Source: an uncultured Christensenellaceae bacterium (GTDB taxonomy: Bacteria; Bacillota; Clostridia; Christensenellales; UBA3700). Taken from it: a stretch of DNA of 36,912 nt. Below are positions 7,897 to 13,555 of this stretch, one piece after another. Below the pieces are notes generated by a model. That model ran no database searches. It was given only the letters and a program-made list of their open reading frames with translations, and was not told the DNA's origin. A program made the position numbers and the translations under genes. Location of the stretch: positions 1-36,912 of the forward strand of contig CALWRI010000002.1 of the NCBI GenBank assembly GCA_944383905.1. Direction: 5' to 3'. How positions within the stretch are numbered: position 1 is the first letter of the stretch; each line of letters begins with the position of its first letter.

Positions 7897-8293
7897 CCGC
7901 TATTTCAAACTCCCTGACGTCGCCGCCGAGCGACCTTATGTTTATCACGATCGGATCTCTGACGTCATCAAACTTGTTCCATTCCACGACGACGACTCCG
8001 CCTTTGTAAAAATATTCCTCGAGCCCGAGCTCGTAAACCTCGTCCGCGTCCGCGACTCTGTACATATCGAAATGATAAAGCGGCAATCTGCCTTCATACT
8101 CCTTGACGTATGTGAAAGTCGGAGAAGTCACCGTCTCCGTCACGCCCAGAGCAAGCGCAAGCCCCTTTGTGAAAGTGGTCTTTCCCGCTCCGAGATCGCC
8201 GTTGAGAAGGATCGTCTCCCCGCCTTTGAGCCTGTCCGCGACTCTTTTTGCAATCGCGAAAGTATCTTTTTCCGAACGCGACAAAATTTTCAT
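7877..8293 (-). CDS. tsaE: tRNA threonylcarbamoyladenosine biosynthesis ATPase TsaE
   Basis: A 138-residue P-loop protein that drives the t6A synthase complex. Walker A is GDLGAGKTT (about 33-41), followed by the family motifs SPTFTYVKEYEG, LYHFDMYR and VVVEWNKF (Walker-B-like). It is first in the tsaE-tsaB-rimI-hydrolase-murF-ddl operon. There is no ribosome-binding site upstream: the -10 box ends only 6 nt before the ATG, so the mRNA appears to begin at or within a base of the start codon. Confidence 0.95.
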   Translation of the reverse strand: MKILSRSEKDTFAIAKRVADRLKGGETILLNGDLGAGKTTFTKGLALALGVTETVTSPTFTYVKEYEGRLPLYHFDMYRVADADEVYELGLEEYFYKGGVVVVEWNKFDDVRDPIVINIRSLGGDVREFEIADEHIGD

Positions 8294-8299
8294 AGTTTG

Positions 8300-8328
8300 A
8301 TTATATACCGCTTGACAATAATTTGCAA
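8300..8328 (-). promoter_or_regulatory. Promoter of the tsaE operon, predicted leaderless
   Basis: On the minus strand TTGCAA (8323-8328), a 17-nt spacer and TATAAT (8300-8305) stand 6 nt from the tsaE ATG at 8293, so transcription should begin at about the start codon. It interleaves with the divergent ribU promoter: each -35 box lies inside the other's spacer, so the two cannot easily be occupied together. Confidence 0.72.
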
Positions 8329-8340
8329 TCGTTTCATAAT
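8312..8340 (+). promoter_or_regulatory. Promoter of the riboflavin-transporter transcript
   Basis: A perfect TTGACA (8312-8317), a 17-nt spacer and CATAAT (8335-8340) predict a start near 8347, right at the 5' edge of the FMN riboswitch. Confidence 0.75.
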
Positions 8341-8351
8341 GTTATAGAACA

Positions 8352-8470
8352 CTTTGAGGGCGGGTGCAATTCCCCACCGGCGGTACAGTCCGCAAACGTC
8401 GCAAATAACTCAATAGGCGACGCCGAAAGGGTGAGATTCCCTTACCGACGGTAAAGTCCGGATAGGAAAG
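8352..8470 (+). ncRNA. FMN riboswitch (RFN element)
   Basis: The conserved RFN blocks are present in order: GGGCGGGTG-AATTCCCC-ACCGGCGGTA-AGTCCGC, a variable helix, then GGGTGAGATTCCC-ACCGACGGTA-AGTCCGGATAGG. The P1 helix is short (CTTT 8352-8355 with AAAG 8467-8470), and its 3' strand is part of the AGGAAAGG ribosome-binding site of ribU. No terminator lies between aptamer and gene. FMN binding should therefore stabilise P1 and hide the ribosome-binding site, giving translational repression; the mechanism is inferred from this overlap. Confidence 0.95.
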
Positions 8471-8477
8471 GATGTTT

Positions 8478-9296
8478 ATGACCAATAAGTTTCATTACCC
8501 GCGTTCGCGCTACGTCGCGTTCACCGCATTTTTTGCAGCAATCTCCACAGTATTGATGTTTCTGGATTTCGGCGTACCCTTTATGCCGTCTTTTCTCAAA
8601 CTCGACTTTTCCGAAGTGCCCGCGCTTATAGCGGCGTTCTCGCTCGGGCCCGTATCGGGCGTTCTCGTCTGCCTGATCAAAAACCTGATCAATATGGCGT
8701 CGAGTTCGACGGGCTGCGTCGGCGAGCTCTCCAATTTCCTGCTCGGCTGTATGTTCGTGGTGCCCGCAGGCATCATCTACAAATACAAGCGCAACCGCGT
8801 GGGCGCATTGCTCGGCGCGCTCGCAGGCGCGGTGATAATGGGACTCGGCAGCGTGCTGACAAACAAATTCATCGTCTACCCCGTCTATTACAATTTTATG
8901 CCCGAAAACGTGATCCTCGGCATGTATCGGGAGCTCTACCCCAAGGTCGAAGATATATGGGACTGCCTTCTCATATTCAATATGCCGTTCACGATAATGA
9001 AAGGACTGTGCTGCGCGTTGATAACTTTCGCGATATACAAACCGATAAGCATTGCGATGAAGACGATAGAAGGCAAATTCACGATTGCAAACCGCCGCAA
9101 GGAGATAGAGCTCAACAAAAGGCGCGTCGCCGCGGTGATAATACCATCCGAAAACGAGACGGAAGCGCAAAACGTCGAGACGCAGACGGCATTTGCAGTT
9201 CAAAGCACCGACAGCGCGGCAACGTCCGACGAGACTCCCTCTCCCGAAGCGCAAAGCTCAAGCAAAGAGCTTTCTCACGCCGAAGCGACAAAATAA
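8478..9296 (+). CDS. ribU: ECF transporter riboflavin S component RibU
   Basis: A membrane protein of about six helices that binds riboflavin and works with the shared ECF energising module (EcfA, EcfA' and EcfT, not in the window). The segment LKLDFSEVPALIAAFSLGPVSGV followed by LIKNLINM is characteristic of RibU, and the FMN riboswitch directly upstream fixes the substrate class. Two ATGs are possible. The one at 8472 abuts the AGGAAAGG site with no spacing, so 8478 (6-nt spacing, 272 residues) is preferred. Unlike the usual roughly 190-residue S component, it has a polar, probably disordered C-terminal tail of about 75 residues rich in Glu, Ser, Thr and Ala. No clear terminator separates it from the tRNA promoter downstream. 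Confidence 0.93.
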   Translation: MTNKFHYPRSRYVAFTAFFAAISTVLMFLDFGVPFMPSFLKLDFSEVPALIAAFSLGPVSGVLVCLIKNLINMASSSTGCVGELSNFLLGCMFVVPAGIIYKYKRNRVGALLGALAGAVIMGLGSVLTNKFIVYPVYYNFMPENVILGMYRELYPKVEDIWDCLLIFNMPFTIMKGLCCALITFAIYKPISIAMKTIEGKFTIANRRKEIELNKRRVAAVIIPSENETEAQNVETQTAFAVQSTDSAATSDETPSPEAQSSSKELSHAEATK

Positions 9297-9324
9297 ATAT
9301 TTGCAAAAATTATGTCTATCATAA

Positions 9325-9353
9325 TTGACAAAAGCCGATTATTTTAGTAAAAT
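9325..9353 (+). promoter_or_regulatory. Promoter of the tRNA genes
   Basis: TTGACA (9325-9330), a 17-nt spacer and TAAAAT (9348-9353) lie 15 nt before the mature 5' end of tRNA-Thr, as expected of a strong stable-RNA promoter. Confidence 0.8.
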
Positions 9354-9368
9354 GAATTAGCTTGATAA

Positions 9369-9444
9369 GCTGATGTGGCTCAGTCGGTAGAGCAATTCAC
9401 TCGTAATGAATAGGTCGGCGGTTCGAATCCGCCCATCAGCTCCA
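9369..9444 (+). tRNA. tRNA-Thr (anticodon CGT)
   Basis: A 76-nt cloverleaf with acceptor strands GCTGATG and CATCAGC, D-arm GGCTCAGTCGGTAGAGC, anticodon CGT at 9402-9404 (reads ACG), T-arm GGCGGTTCGAATCCGCC and an encoded CCA end. Confidence 0.97.
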
Positions 9445-9445
9445 C

Positions 9446-9478
9446 AATAAAAACTTACGCTTGTCGTAAGTTTTTATT
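9446..9478 (+). terminator. Terminator hairpin between tRNA-Thr and tRNA-Pro
   Basis: A perfect 14-bp stem (9446-9459 with 9465-9478), loop CTTGT, whose arms end in T-rich and A-rich runs, so it can work on either strand. It is only 1 nt from the tRNA-Pro gene, which then either depends on read-through or has a promoter I cannot see. Confidence 0.75.
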
Positions 9479-9479
9479 T

Positions 9480-9556
9480 CGAGGTGTAGCGCAGTTTGGT
9501 AGCGCGCTTGGTTCGGGACCAAGAGGCCGCTGGTTCAAATCCAGTCACCTCGACCA
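9480..9556 (+). tRNA. tRNA-Pro (anticodon CGG)
   Basis: A 77-nt cloverleaf with acceptor CGAGGTG/CACCTCG, anticodon stem CTTGG/CCAAG around loop TTCGGGA (anticodon CGG, reads CCG), T-arm CTGGTTCAAATCCAG and encoded CCA. This is the intact parent copy of the fragments that make up the repeat array downstream to 10333. Confidence 0.97.
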
Positions 9557-9596
9557 AAAAATAAGCAATGACAAAAACGTCATTGCTTATTTTTTT
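9557..9596 (+). terminator. Terminator of tRNA-Pro
   Basis: A perfect 16-bp stem (9557-9572 with 9579-9594) ending in a run of T residues immediately follows the CCA end. It is also the centre of a larger imperfect palindrome, because an inverted degenerate copy of the tRNA gene follows at 9604. Confidence 0.85.
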
Positions 9597-9603
9597 ACGG
9601 TAA

Positions 9604-9653
9604 GAGGTTGGCTGTTTTACCAGCGGACTCTTGGTCAAAAACAAGTGACGCTC
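9604..9653 (-). pseudogene. Degenerate inverted copy of tRNA-Pro (copy X1)
   Basis: Read on the minus strand this segment aligns with tRNA-Pro. The core at 9619-9636 is the reverse complement of tRNA positions 9517-9534 with 17 of 18 bases matching, and flanking blocks (GAGGT, AAC-AAG, CGCT) match in order. The acceptor and T-arms no longer pair, so it is not a working tRNA. With tRNA-Pro and its terminator it forms a long imperfect inverted repeat. Confidence 0.7.
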
Positions 9654-9660
9654 TAAAAAT

Positions 9661-9946
9661 AGGGCTCCCGAAAAGCAAAGCAAAGCGTGCTTTTTGGGAA
9701 AAAGGAGTTATAAGGCGTTATGGCTTGCAAGCATAAGCATAGCGTTGCTTGTTGCCATTCTCGTCTTATAACGACGCGGTTCGGGACCAAGAGGCCGCTG
9801 CTGATTGTTTGCGTAATAAGCAAAAAAAATATTGGTTTCGCTCCTCCCAGGTCGCAATCACAGATTGCTCCCCGCTTTGGCTAACAACGTGCCACCGGCA
9901 CGTTGTCTTAACGCGTCGCGCCTTACAAATCCAGTCACCTCGACCA
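9661..9946 (+). repeat. 286-bp direct repeat, copy 1, containing a split tRNA-Pro fragment
   Basis: This block recurs 387 bp further on with a single base difference. It begins with a hairpin (CCCGAAAAGCA with TGCTTTTTGGG), then a second long hairpin (GTTATAAG with CTTATAAC around inner ATGGC/GCCAT arms). Next come 23 nt identical to tRNA-Pro 9510-9532 (here 9778-9800), a 125-bp insert (9801-9925), and the last 21 nt of tRNA-Pro (9926-9946). The split falls in the T-loop, with the insert replacing GTT. The insert carries GCAATC-ACA-GATTGC and ACAACGTGCC-ACC-GGCACGTTGT hairpins. There is no plausible coding sequence. Confidence 0.9.
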
Positions 9947-9985
9947 AAAAATAAGCAATGACACAACGTCATTGCTTATTTTTTT
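9947..9985 (+). terminator. Second copy of the tRNA-Pro terminator
   Basis: The same 16-bp stem as after the real tRNA-Pro (9947-9962 with 9968-9983) but with a shorter loop, following the tRNA-Pro 3' end in repeat copy 1. This shows that the tRNA 3' end and its terminator were duplicated together. Confidence 0.75.
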
Positions 9986-9992
9986 ACGGTCA

Positions 9993-10039
9993 GAGGTTGG
10001 CTGGATTTACCTGCGAATTCTGATCCAGCCAAGCGTGCT
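9993..10039 (-). pseudogene. Degenerate inverted copy of tRNA-Pro (copy X2)
   Basis: It occupies the same position relative to the terminator as copy X1. CTGGATTT is the exact reverse complement of part of the tRNA-Pro T-arm, and CCAAGCGTGCT matches the reverse complement of its anticodon/D region in 10 of 11 bases. It differs from X1, so the two inverted copies decayed separately while the 286-bp repeats beside them stayed nearly identical. It also forms its own GGCTGGAT/ATCCAGCC hairpin. Confidence 0.65.
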
Positions 10040-10047
10040 CTTTCTTC

Positions 10048-10333
10048 AGGGCTCCCGGAAAGCAAAGCAAAGCGTGCTTTTTGGGAAAAAGGAGTTATAA
10101 GGCGTTATGGCTTGCAAGCATAAGCATAGCGTTGCTTGTTGCCATTCTCGTCTTATAACGACGCGGTTCGGGACCAAGAGGCCGCTGCTGATTGTTTGCG
10201 TAATAAGCAAAAAAAATATTGGTTTCGCTCCTCCCAGGTCGCAATCACAGATTGCTCCCCGCTTTGGCTAACAACGTGCCACCGGCACGTTGTCTTAACG
10301 CGTCGCGCCTTACAAATCCAGTCACCTCGACCA
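10048..10333 (+). repeat. 286-bp direct repeat, copy 2, containing a split tRNA-Pro fragment
   Basis: Identical to the block at 9661-9946 except for one A-to-G change in the first hairpin stem, where both bases can pair with U. The tRNA-Pro fragments are at 10165-10187 and 10313-10333. Unlike copy 1, no terminator follows the CCA end; the array stops here. Confidence 0.9.
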
Positions 10334-10423
10334 CGCGATTGCTCGGCGTTACGAACAAAATCTGAAGTCACGTTTTGCGGCAACTTTGCGGTTGTCACGG
10401 ACATTGCTCCCCGCAGACTTTTT
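10334..10423. other. Possible further remnant of the repeat insert
   Basis: This non-coding stretch contains ATTGCTCCCCGC (10403-10414), also found in both 125-bp inserts (9864-9875 and 10251-10262), a related ATTGCTCGGCG at its left end, and a small CAAC-GTTG hairpin. It may be a decayed third copy. The link rests on one 12-nt match, so it is tentative. Confidence 0.3.
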
Positions 10424-10425
10424 AT

Positions 10426-10453
10426 AAAAAAAGACCCGCAAAAAAAGCGGATC
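10426..10453 (-). terminator. Terminator of the first zinc-ribbon gene
   Basis: On the minus strand GATCCGC (10447-10453) pairs with GCGGGTC (10433-10439) around a T-rich loop and is followed by seven T residues. It lies just past the stop codon at 10476. Confidence 0.75.
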
Positions 10454-10475
10454 TTTGCATTTTTGAAATCTTGCC

Positions 10476-10835
10476 TCACATCAACGCGGTCAACAACGTC
10501 ATAGACGATCCCATTCCGCTTGCAAGCGCACCCGTAAATGCGAACAAGCCGAAATATATGATCAATACAAAGACGACCGACACCGCTTCGATAATAACGC
10601 TTATCAACGCGCCTTTACCTGCCATGCGGGCGTTCTTGGGCGCCTTATCTTTCCAGATCAGATAAAGCACAAGTCCTGCAATAGGAACGAAAAAGCCCAA
10701 AAAGCCCCAACCTATATTGCCGTCGTCTTCAACGGAAACGCTCTTGTTCACATCCTCGACCATAGCGCCGCATTTAAGGCAGACAGCTTGATTTTCCTTG
10801 AGTTCTGCACCGCAATTTCTACAATATTTAGCCAT
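10476..10835 (-). CDS. Zinc-ribbon membrane protein, paralogue A
   Basis: The 119-residue protein starts with a zinc ribbon of the zinc-ribbon_2 type, CRNCG at 5-9 and CLKCG about 12 residues later. An acidic linker follows, then two hydrophobic segments (about 39-57 and 72-100). The start MAKYCRNCG is set by GGAGG 11 nt upstream. The first half is very similar to the neighbouring 104-residue protein at 10982-11296, so the two are tandem duplicates. Such proteins are common in gut Firmicutes; their function is unknown. It has its own promoter and terminator. Confidence 0.85.
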   Translation of the reverse strand: MAKYCRNCGAELKENQAVCLKCGAMVEDVNKSVSVEDDGNIGWGFLGFFVPIAGLVLYLIWKDKAPKNARMAGKGALISVIIEAVSVVFVLIIYFGLFAFTGALASGMGSSMTLLTALM

Positions 10836-10855
10836 ACTCTTCTCCTCCTTTTTAT

Positions 10856-10884
10856 ATATTACTAAATCGGGCAAGAGTTGTCAA
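10856..10884 (-). promoter_or_regulatory. Promoter of zinc-ribbon gene A
   Basis: On the minus strand a perfect TTGACA (10879-10884), a 17-nt spacer and TAATAT (10856-10861), about 20 nt before the start codon, overlap the beginning of the leader with its GGAGG site. Confidence 0.6.
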
Positions 10885-10931
10885 CTCGCGGACAGATATA
10901 TGCTCCGACAAGTTGCGCGCAACGCTTTTCC

Positions 10932-10957
10932 AAAAAAAATACGGCTCGCGCCGTATT
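10932..10957 (-). terminator. Terminator of zinc-ribbon gene B
   Basis: On the minus strand AATACGGC-GCGA-GCCGTATT is followed by a run of T residues, 25 nt past the stop codon at 10982. Confidence 0.85.
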
Positions 10958-10981
10958 TCTTTTATCATATTGCTGAATTTA

Positions 10982-11296
10982 TCAAAATCCGCCCGCAGAA
11001 CCTACAAGAACGGTTGCGGTAAGGATAGCATAAAGAATGGACGAGAAAATCGAAATACAAATGCTTACCAACGCGCCTCTGCCCGCCTGTTTAGCGGAAC
11101 GCGGCTTGGAGCTCTTCCAAACGAAATAGAGAATGATGCCAACGATCGGGATGAAGAATCCGAGGAATCCCCAACCGACGCTGCCGGAATCGACTTCTGC
11201 AGGTTTGACTTCGTCGTCTACCATAGCGCCGCATTTGAGACAAACTTTCTGATTCTCGTTGAGTTCTGCACCGCAGTTTTTACAAAACTTTGCCAT
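10982..11296 (-). CDS. Zinc-ribbon membrane protein, paralogue B
   Basis: A 104-residue paralogue of the protein at 10476-10835. The N-terminal CKNCG/CLKCG zinc ribbon, the GWGFLGFF-P--G--LY--WK motif and a GALVSI segment are shared, while the C-terminal hydrophobic end is different and shorter. A GGAGG lies 7 nt before the ATG. Two membrane segments are predicted. Its own promoter and terminator suggest independent control of the two copies. Function unknown. Confidence 0.85.
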   Translation of the reverse strand: MAKFCKNCGAELNENQKVCLKCGAMVDDEVKPAEVDSGSVGWGFLGFFIPIVGIILYFVWKSSKPRSAKQAGRGALVSICISIFSSILYAILTATVLVGSAGGF

Positions 11297-11349
11297 AATT
11301 ATTCCTCCATTATTGATATGTGATGGCTCGAGAAATTTTCTCTAACGCC

Positions 11350-11378
11350 ATTGTACTAAATATTCTATAACGTGTCAA
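11350..11378 (-). promoter_or_regulatory. Promoter of zinc-ribbon gene B
   Basis: On the minus strand TTGACA (11373-11378), a 17-nt spacer and TACAAT (11350-11355) lie 53 nt before the start codon. The -35 box and spacer are perfect or near perfect. Confidence 0.75.
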
Positions 11379-11495
11379 GATGATTTATTAAAATAATATT
11401 AAAAGTTAATAAATATTAACTGTTTTTGAAAGCCTTTTAATTGAGGCGATTATGCCGTCCCGCGCAAAAACTTCGTCGCATTTTAACGTTAATGC

Positions 11496-11538
11496 AAAAA
11501 AAAACGTCGTTCAAAAGTCGATATTTGTCGAACAACGT
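11496..11538 (-). terminator. Orphan terminator-like hairpin
   Basis: On the minus strand ACGTTGTTC (11530-11538) pairs with GAACGACGT (11504-11512), with one G-U pair and a 17-nt loop, and is followed by nine T residues. No gene is visible between it and the operon terminator at 11722-11748. It may be a back-up terminator or the end of an unrecognised small RNA. The rest of the 477-bp gap 11297-11773 is AT-rich and holds only the promoter of zinc-ribbon gene B and the operon terminator. Confidence 0.5.
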
Positions 11539-11721
11539 CGGTTTCAAGCATATTTGACGGCAAGCCCCGTTTTATCGCAAAACCGTTTTGTCCGAGGTTT
11601 TCAGCCCGCGAATATTCAAAACCCGATAAAAATATTCGAAAGCGATAAATAATTATCCGATCTCAACGCCTTGCGATATCCTTTTTCGTTCGACAGCGCC
11701 GTCGTGTCTGACTTGAATACG

Positions 11722-11748
11722 AAAAAAGCAGCGGATTTCTCCGCTGCT
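11722..11748 (-). terminator. Terminator of the pgsA-valS operon
   Basis: On the minus strand AGCAGCGG-AGAAAT-CCGCTGCT is followed by six T residues, 26 nt after the stop of the last membrane-protein gene. Confidence 0.87.
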
Positions 11749-11773
11749 GAAAAATTTGACGAACCGTCTTTTC

Positions 11774-12709
11774 TCAAAGAGATCTTTGCTTTATCGAAGG
11801 ATCGACGACATTGAGAACGTCGATGTAATAGCGCTTCCCCACCGTACGGTAATATATCACAAGATCGCAAACCTGCGCAAGGGCGAGCGATATCGAGATC
11901 GAAAACAACGTCCCTACCCCGACGGTAAATATCGTAACCATCACGTTGAGCGAGAGAGAGACGATATAAAACACAAAATAAAGTCCGAGTGCGTAATTAA
12001 AGCGTCTTTTGAGAAGGCTCATTCCCTTTTTGAGACCGTCCACGGCGCCAAGCCCGTCCGAAACCATAGCGGGCACCCAGCCGAACAGAAGCGCGCGGCG
12101 AAGCGCCATGACAAATACGAATATTGCCACGACAGACGCTATTCCGAGTAAGGGAACGAATTTGAACAAAGTCGCAAAACTCAGCCAGAAAAGCAAACCT
12201 GCCGCCGCCATAAACCCGATCGTTATCACTGTATAAAGCAAAGAATATCTCATTGCCTTCTTGAAGTTGACGGCGAGGTTTGACGAAAATCCGAACTTGC
12301 TGTTTGAAGACATATGGTGATTTATCACGTCCGAAACGCAGTATTGTCCCCACGAAAAGAACACGACGTAAAACAGATAGAGGACGGCGGTGAGAACTAT
12401 CGCGAGGGATATCTCCGTACTGCTGTTCCTGACAATTTCCGCAGCCTGATCGAGTTTTGACGAAAGTTGTTCGTATGCCTGTGATTGCAGACCGGGGTCG
12501 TCGCCTTTGAGAGCTTGTTCGATATAATGCCTGACCGCTACGTCCAAGTCAAGCTCGTTAATGCTGTTGCGAAGTCCTGCAAGCGTCGGATATATCACCG
12601 AAACCATAAGCACGCTGAACAGAAATGTGACGATCAGGATAAACGCAAGGAGTTTGTACGTTATCGAAAATCTCGAAGTCAATATGCTCAATGAATGTTT
12701 GAAGGACAT
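11774..12709 (-). CDS. Polytopic membrane protein of unknown function
   Basis: The 311-residue protein has a first membrane helix at about 20-42, an extracytoplasmic or cytoplasmic helical stretch with many Gln/Asp/Glu residues (about 50-98), and then five or six hydrophobic segments to the end. I recognise no catalytic or transport motif. It is the last gene of the pgsA-valS operon and starts 3 nt after the stop of another membrane protein of similar size and style, which suggests a pair working together. A GGGGGT site precedes the ATG. Both proteins have large helical membrane domains separated by amphipathic segments, as in generic DUF-type membrane families, but no family is claimed. Confidence 0.75.
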   Translation of the reverse strand: MSFKHSLSILTSRFSITYKLLAFILIVTFLFSVLMVSVIYPTLAGLRNSINELDLDVAVRHYIEQALKGDDPGLQSQAYEQLSSKLDQAAEIVRNSSTEISLAIVLTAVLYLFYVVFFSWGQYCVSDVINHHMSSNSKFGFSSNLAVNFKKAMRYSLLYTVITIGFMAAAGLLFWLSFATLFKFVPLLGIASVVAIFVFVMALRRALLFGWVPAMVSDGLGAVDGLKKGMSLLKRRFNYALGLYFVFYIVSLSLNVMVTIFTVGVGTLFSISISLALAQVCDLVIYYRTVGKRYYIDVLNVVDPSIKQRSL

Positions 12710-12712
12710 GAT

Positions 12713-13552
12713 TTACCCCCAATATTTATTTTCGTTTTCGTTTGCGACCTCGACGTTCTCAAGGTCGAAGAAAATGACGTACATCAGGACGTGGTAGTAC
12801 ATCAATGCTATTAGATAAAACAGCACGTCGAAGATCTGCGTAAGTATTTCCATAAACAGATTGACTTCAAACGCGTTGACTATTACGAGCGGGATATAGC
12901 ACAGTATTATCGGCACCGTTACCGCTGGGATAAGAGTCTTGCATTTTCTTATCGCGGTCGACCAGCTCAATTTTATAGACTTGAACAGTCCGAAACCTCT
13001 CATCGTCATGTTTGGCACGGTAAGTATCAGCATCGTTGCGACAAACATGAACATCGCGACGAATGCGAGTACGGTCAGCACGCAAAGCACGGTCGTAGCG
13101 GCTTTGACGACGATCACCCTGTGCCAGAAGAACACAAACAGCGTAGTGATCAGACCGAGGAATTCCATAAGGACCATCAACACGATCATACCCTTTGCCA
13201 TAGACAAAAAGTTGCCGTTGATCATCTTGAAGAAATTGTGGGCTGTCGGCTTGTAGAACTGCCCGTAACGCATCTTGTGCTGCACGCTGCCGACGCAAGC
13301 CGCGGCAAAGAAAACGTATACGAGGAAGGCAAGCACCATTATGCCTATTTTGTAAGGCTTGTTGATGTCCGTACCCGTCAGGAAAACTTCGGAAAAACTG
13401 ACCGTATTGTCCAGCTGCGGGCTGAACAGCAGTCTGATCAGGGATACGGGAGAGGACACGAGTCCAAGCACGAGCGCGGGAAGAATGCAATATGCAAGCA
13501 TCCTCCAGAAATGCTCTTTAAGGTATCCGAACGTGGTCTTGACGTAAGCCAT
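12713..13552 (-). CDS. Polytopic membrane protein of unknown function
   Basis: The 279-residue protein has about six membrane segments (roughly 17-45, 68-92, 118-142, 148-180, 205-225, 235-262). The cytoplasmic loop YGQFYKPTAHNFFKMINGNFL recalls the small DUF975-like membrane families, but the resemblance is too weak to name one. GGAGT lies 6 nt before the ATG. It is tightly linked to the HAD phosphatase upstream (3-nt gap) and the next membrane protein downstream (3-nt gap). The pair could form one complex; this is inference. Confidence 0.75.
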   Translation of the reverse strand: MAYVKTTFGYLKEHFWRMLAYCILPALVLGLVSSPVSLIRLLFSPQLDNTVSFSEVFLTGTDINKPYKIGIMVLAFLVYVFFAAACVGSVQHKMRYGQFYKPTAHNFFKMINGNFLSMAKGMIVLMVLMEFLGLITTLFVFFWHRVIVVKAATTVLCVLTVLAFVAMFMFVATMLILTVPNMTMRGFGLFKSIKLSWSTAIRKCKTLIPAVTVPIILCYIPLVIVNAFEVNLFMEILTQIFDVLFYLIALMYYHVLMYVIFFDLENVEVANENENKYWG

Positions 13553-13555
13553 AAG

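Noticed and set aside
9778..9946. tRNA-Pro with a group I intron in copies 1 and 2
   Set aside because: The 5' half of the tRNA (acceptor and D-arm) is missing upstream, the break is in the T-loop, and the 125 bp are too short with no group I core elements visible.
9661..10333. CRISPR array or integron cassette array
   Set aside because: Only two copies of a 286-bp unit at 387-bp spacing, with no short regular repeats and spacers and no cas or integrase gene in the window.
9749..10504. Open reading frames inside the repeat blocks, on both strands
   Set aside because: They translate tRNA-Pro fragments, hairpins and terminators, with no ribosome-binding site; the similar frame through the intact tRNA-Pro gene is the kind of peptide often mis-annotated in metagenomes.
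11616..11870. 84-codon minus-strand frame across the operon terminator
   Set aside because: It runs through the terminator hairpin and overlaps the end of the real membrane-protein gene; no ribosome-binding site or family resemblance.
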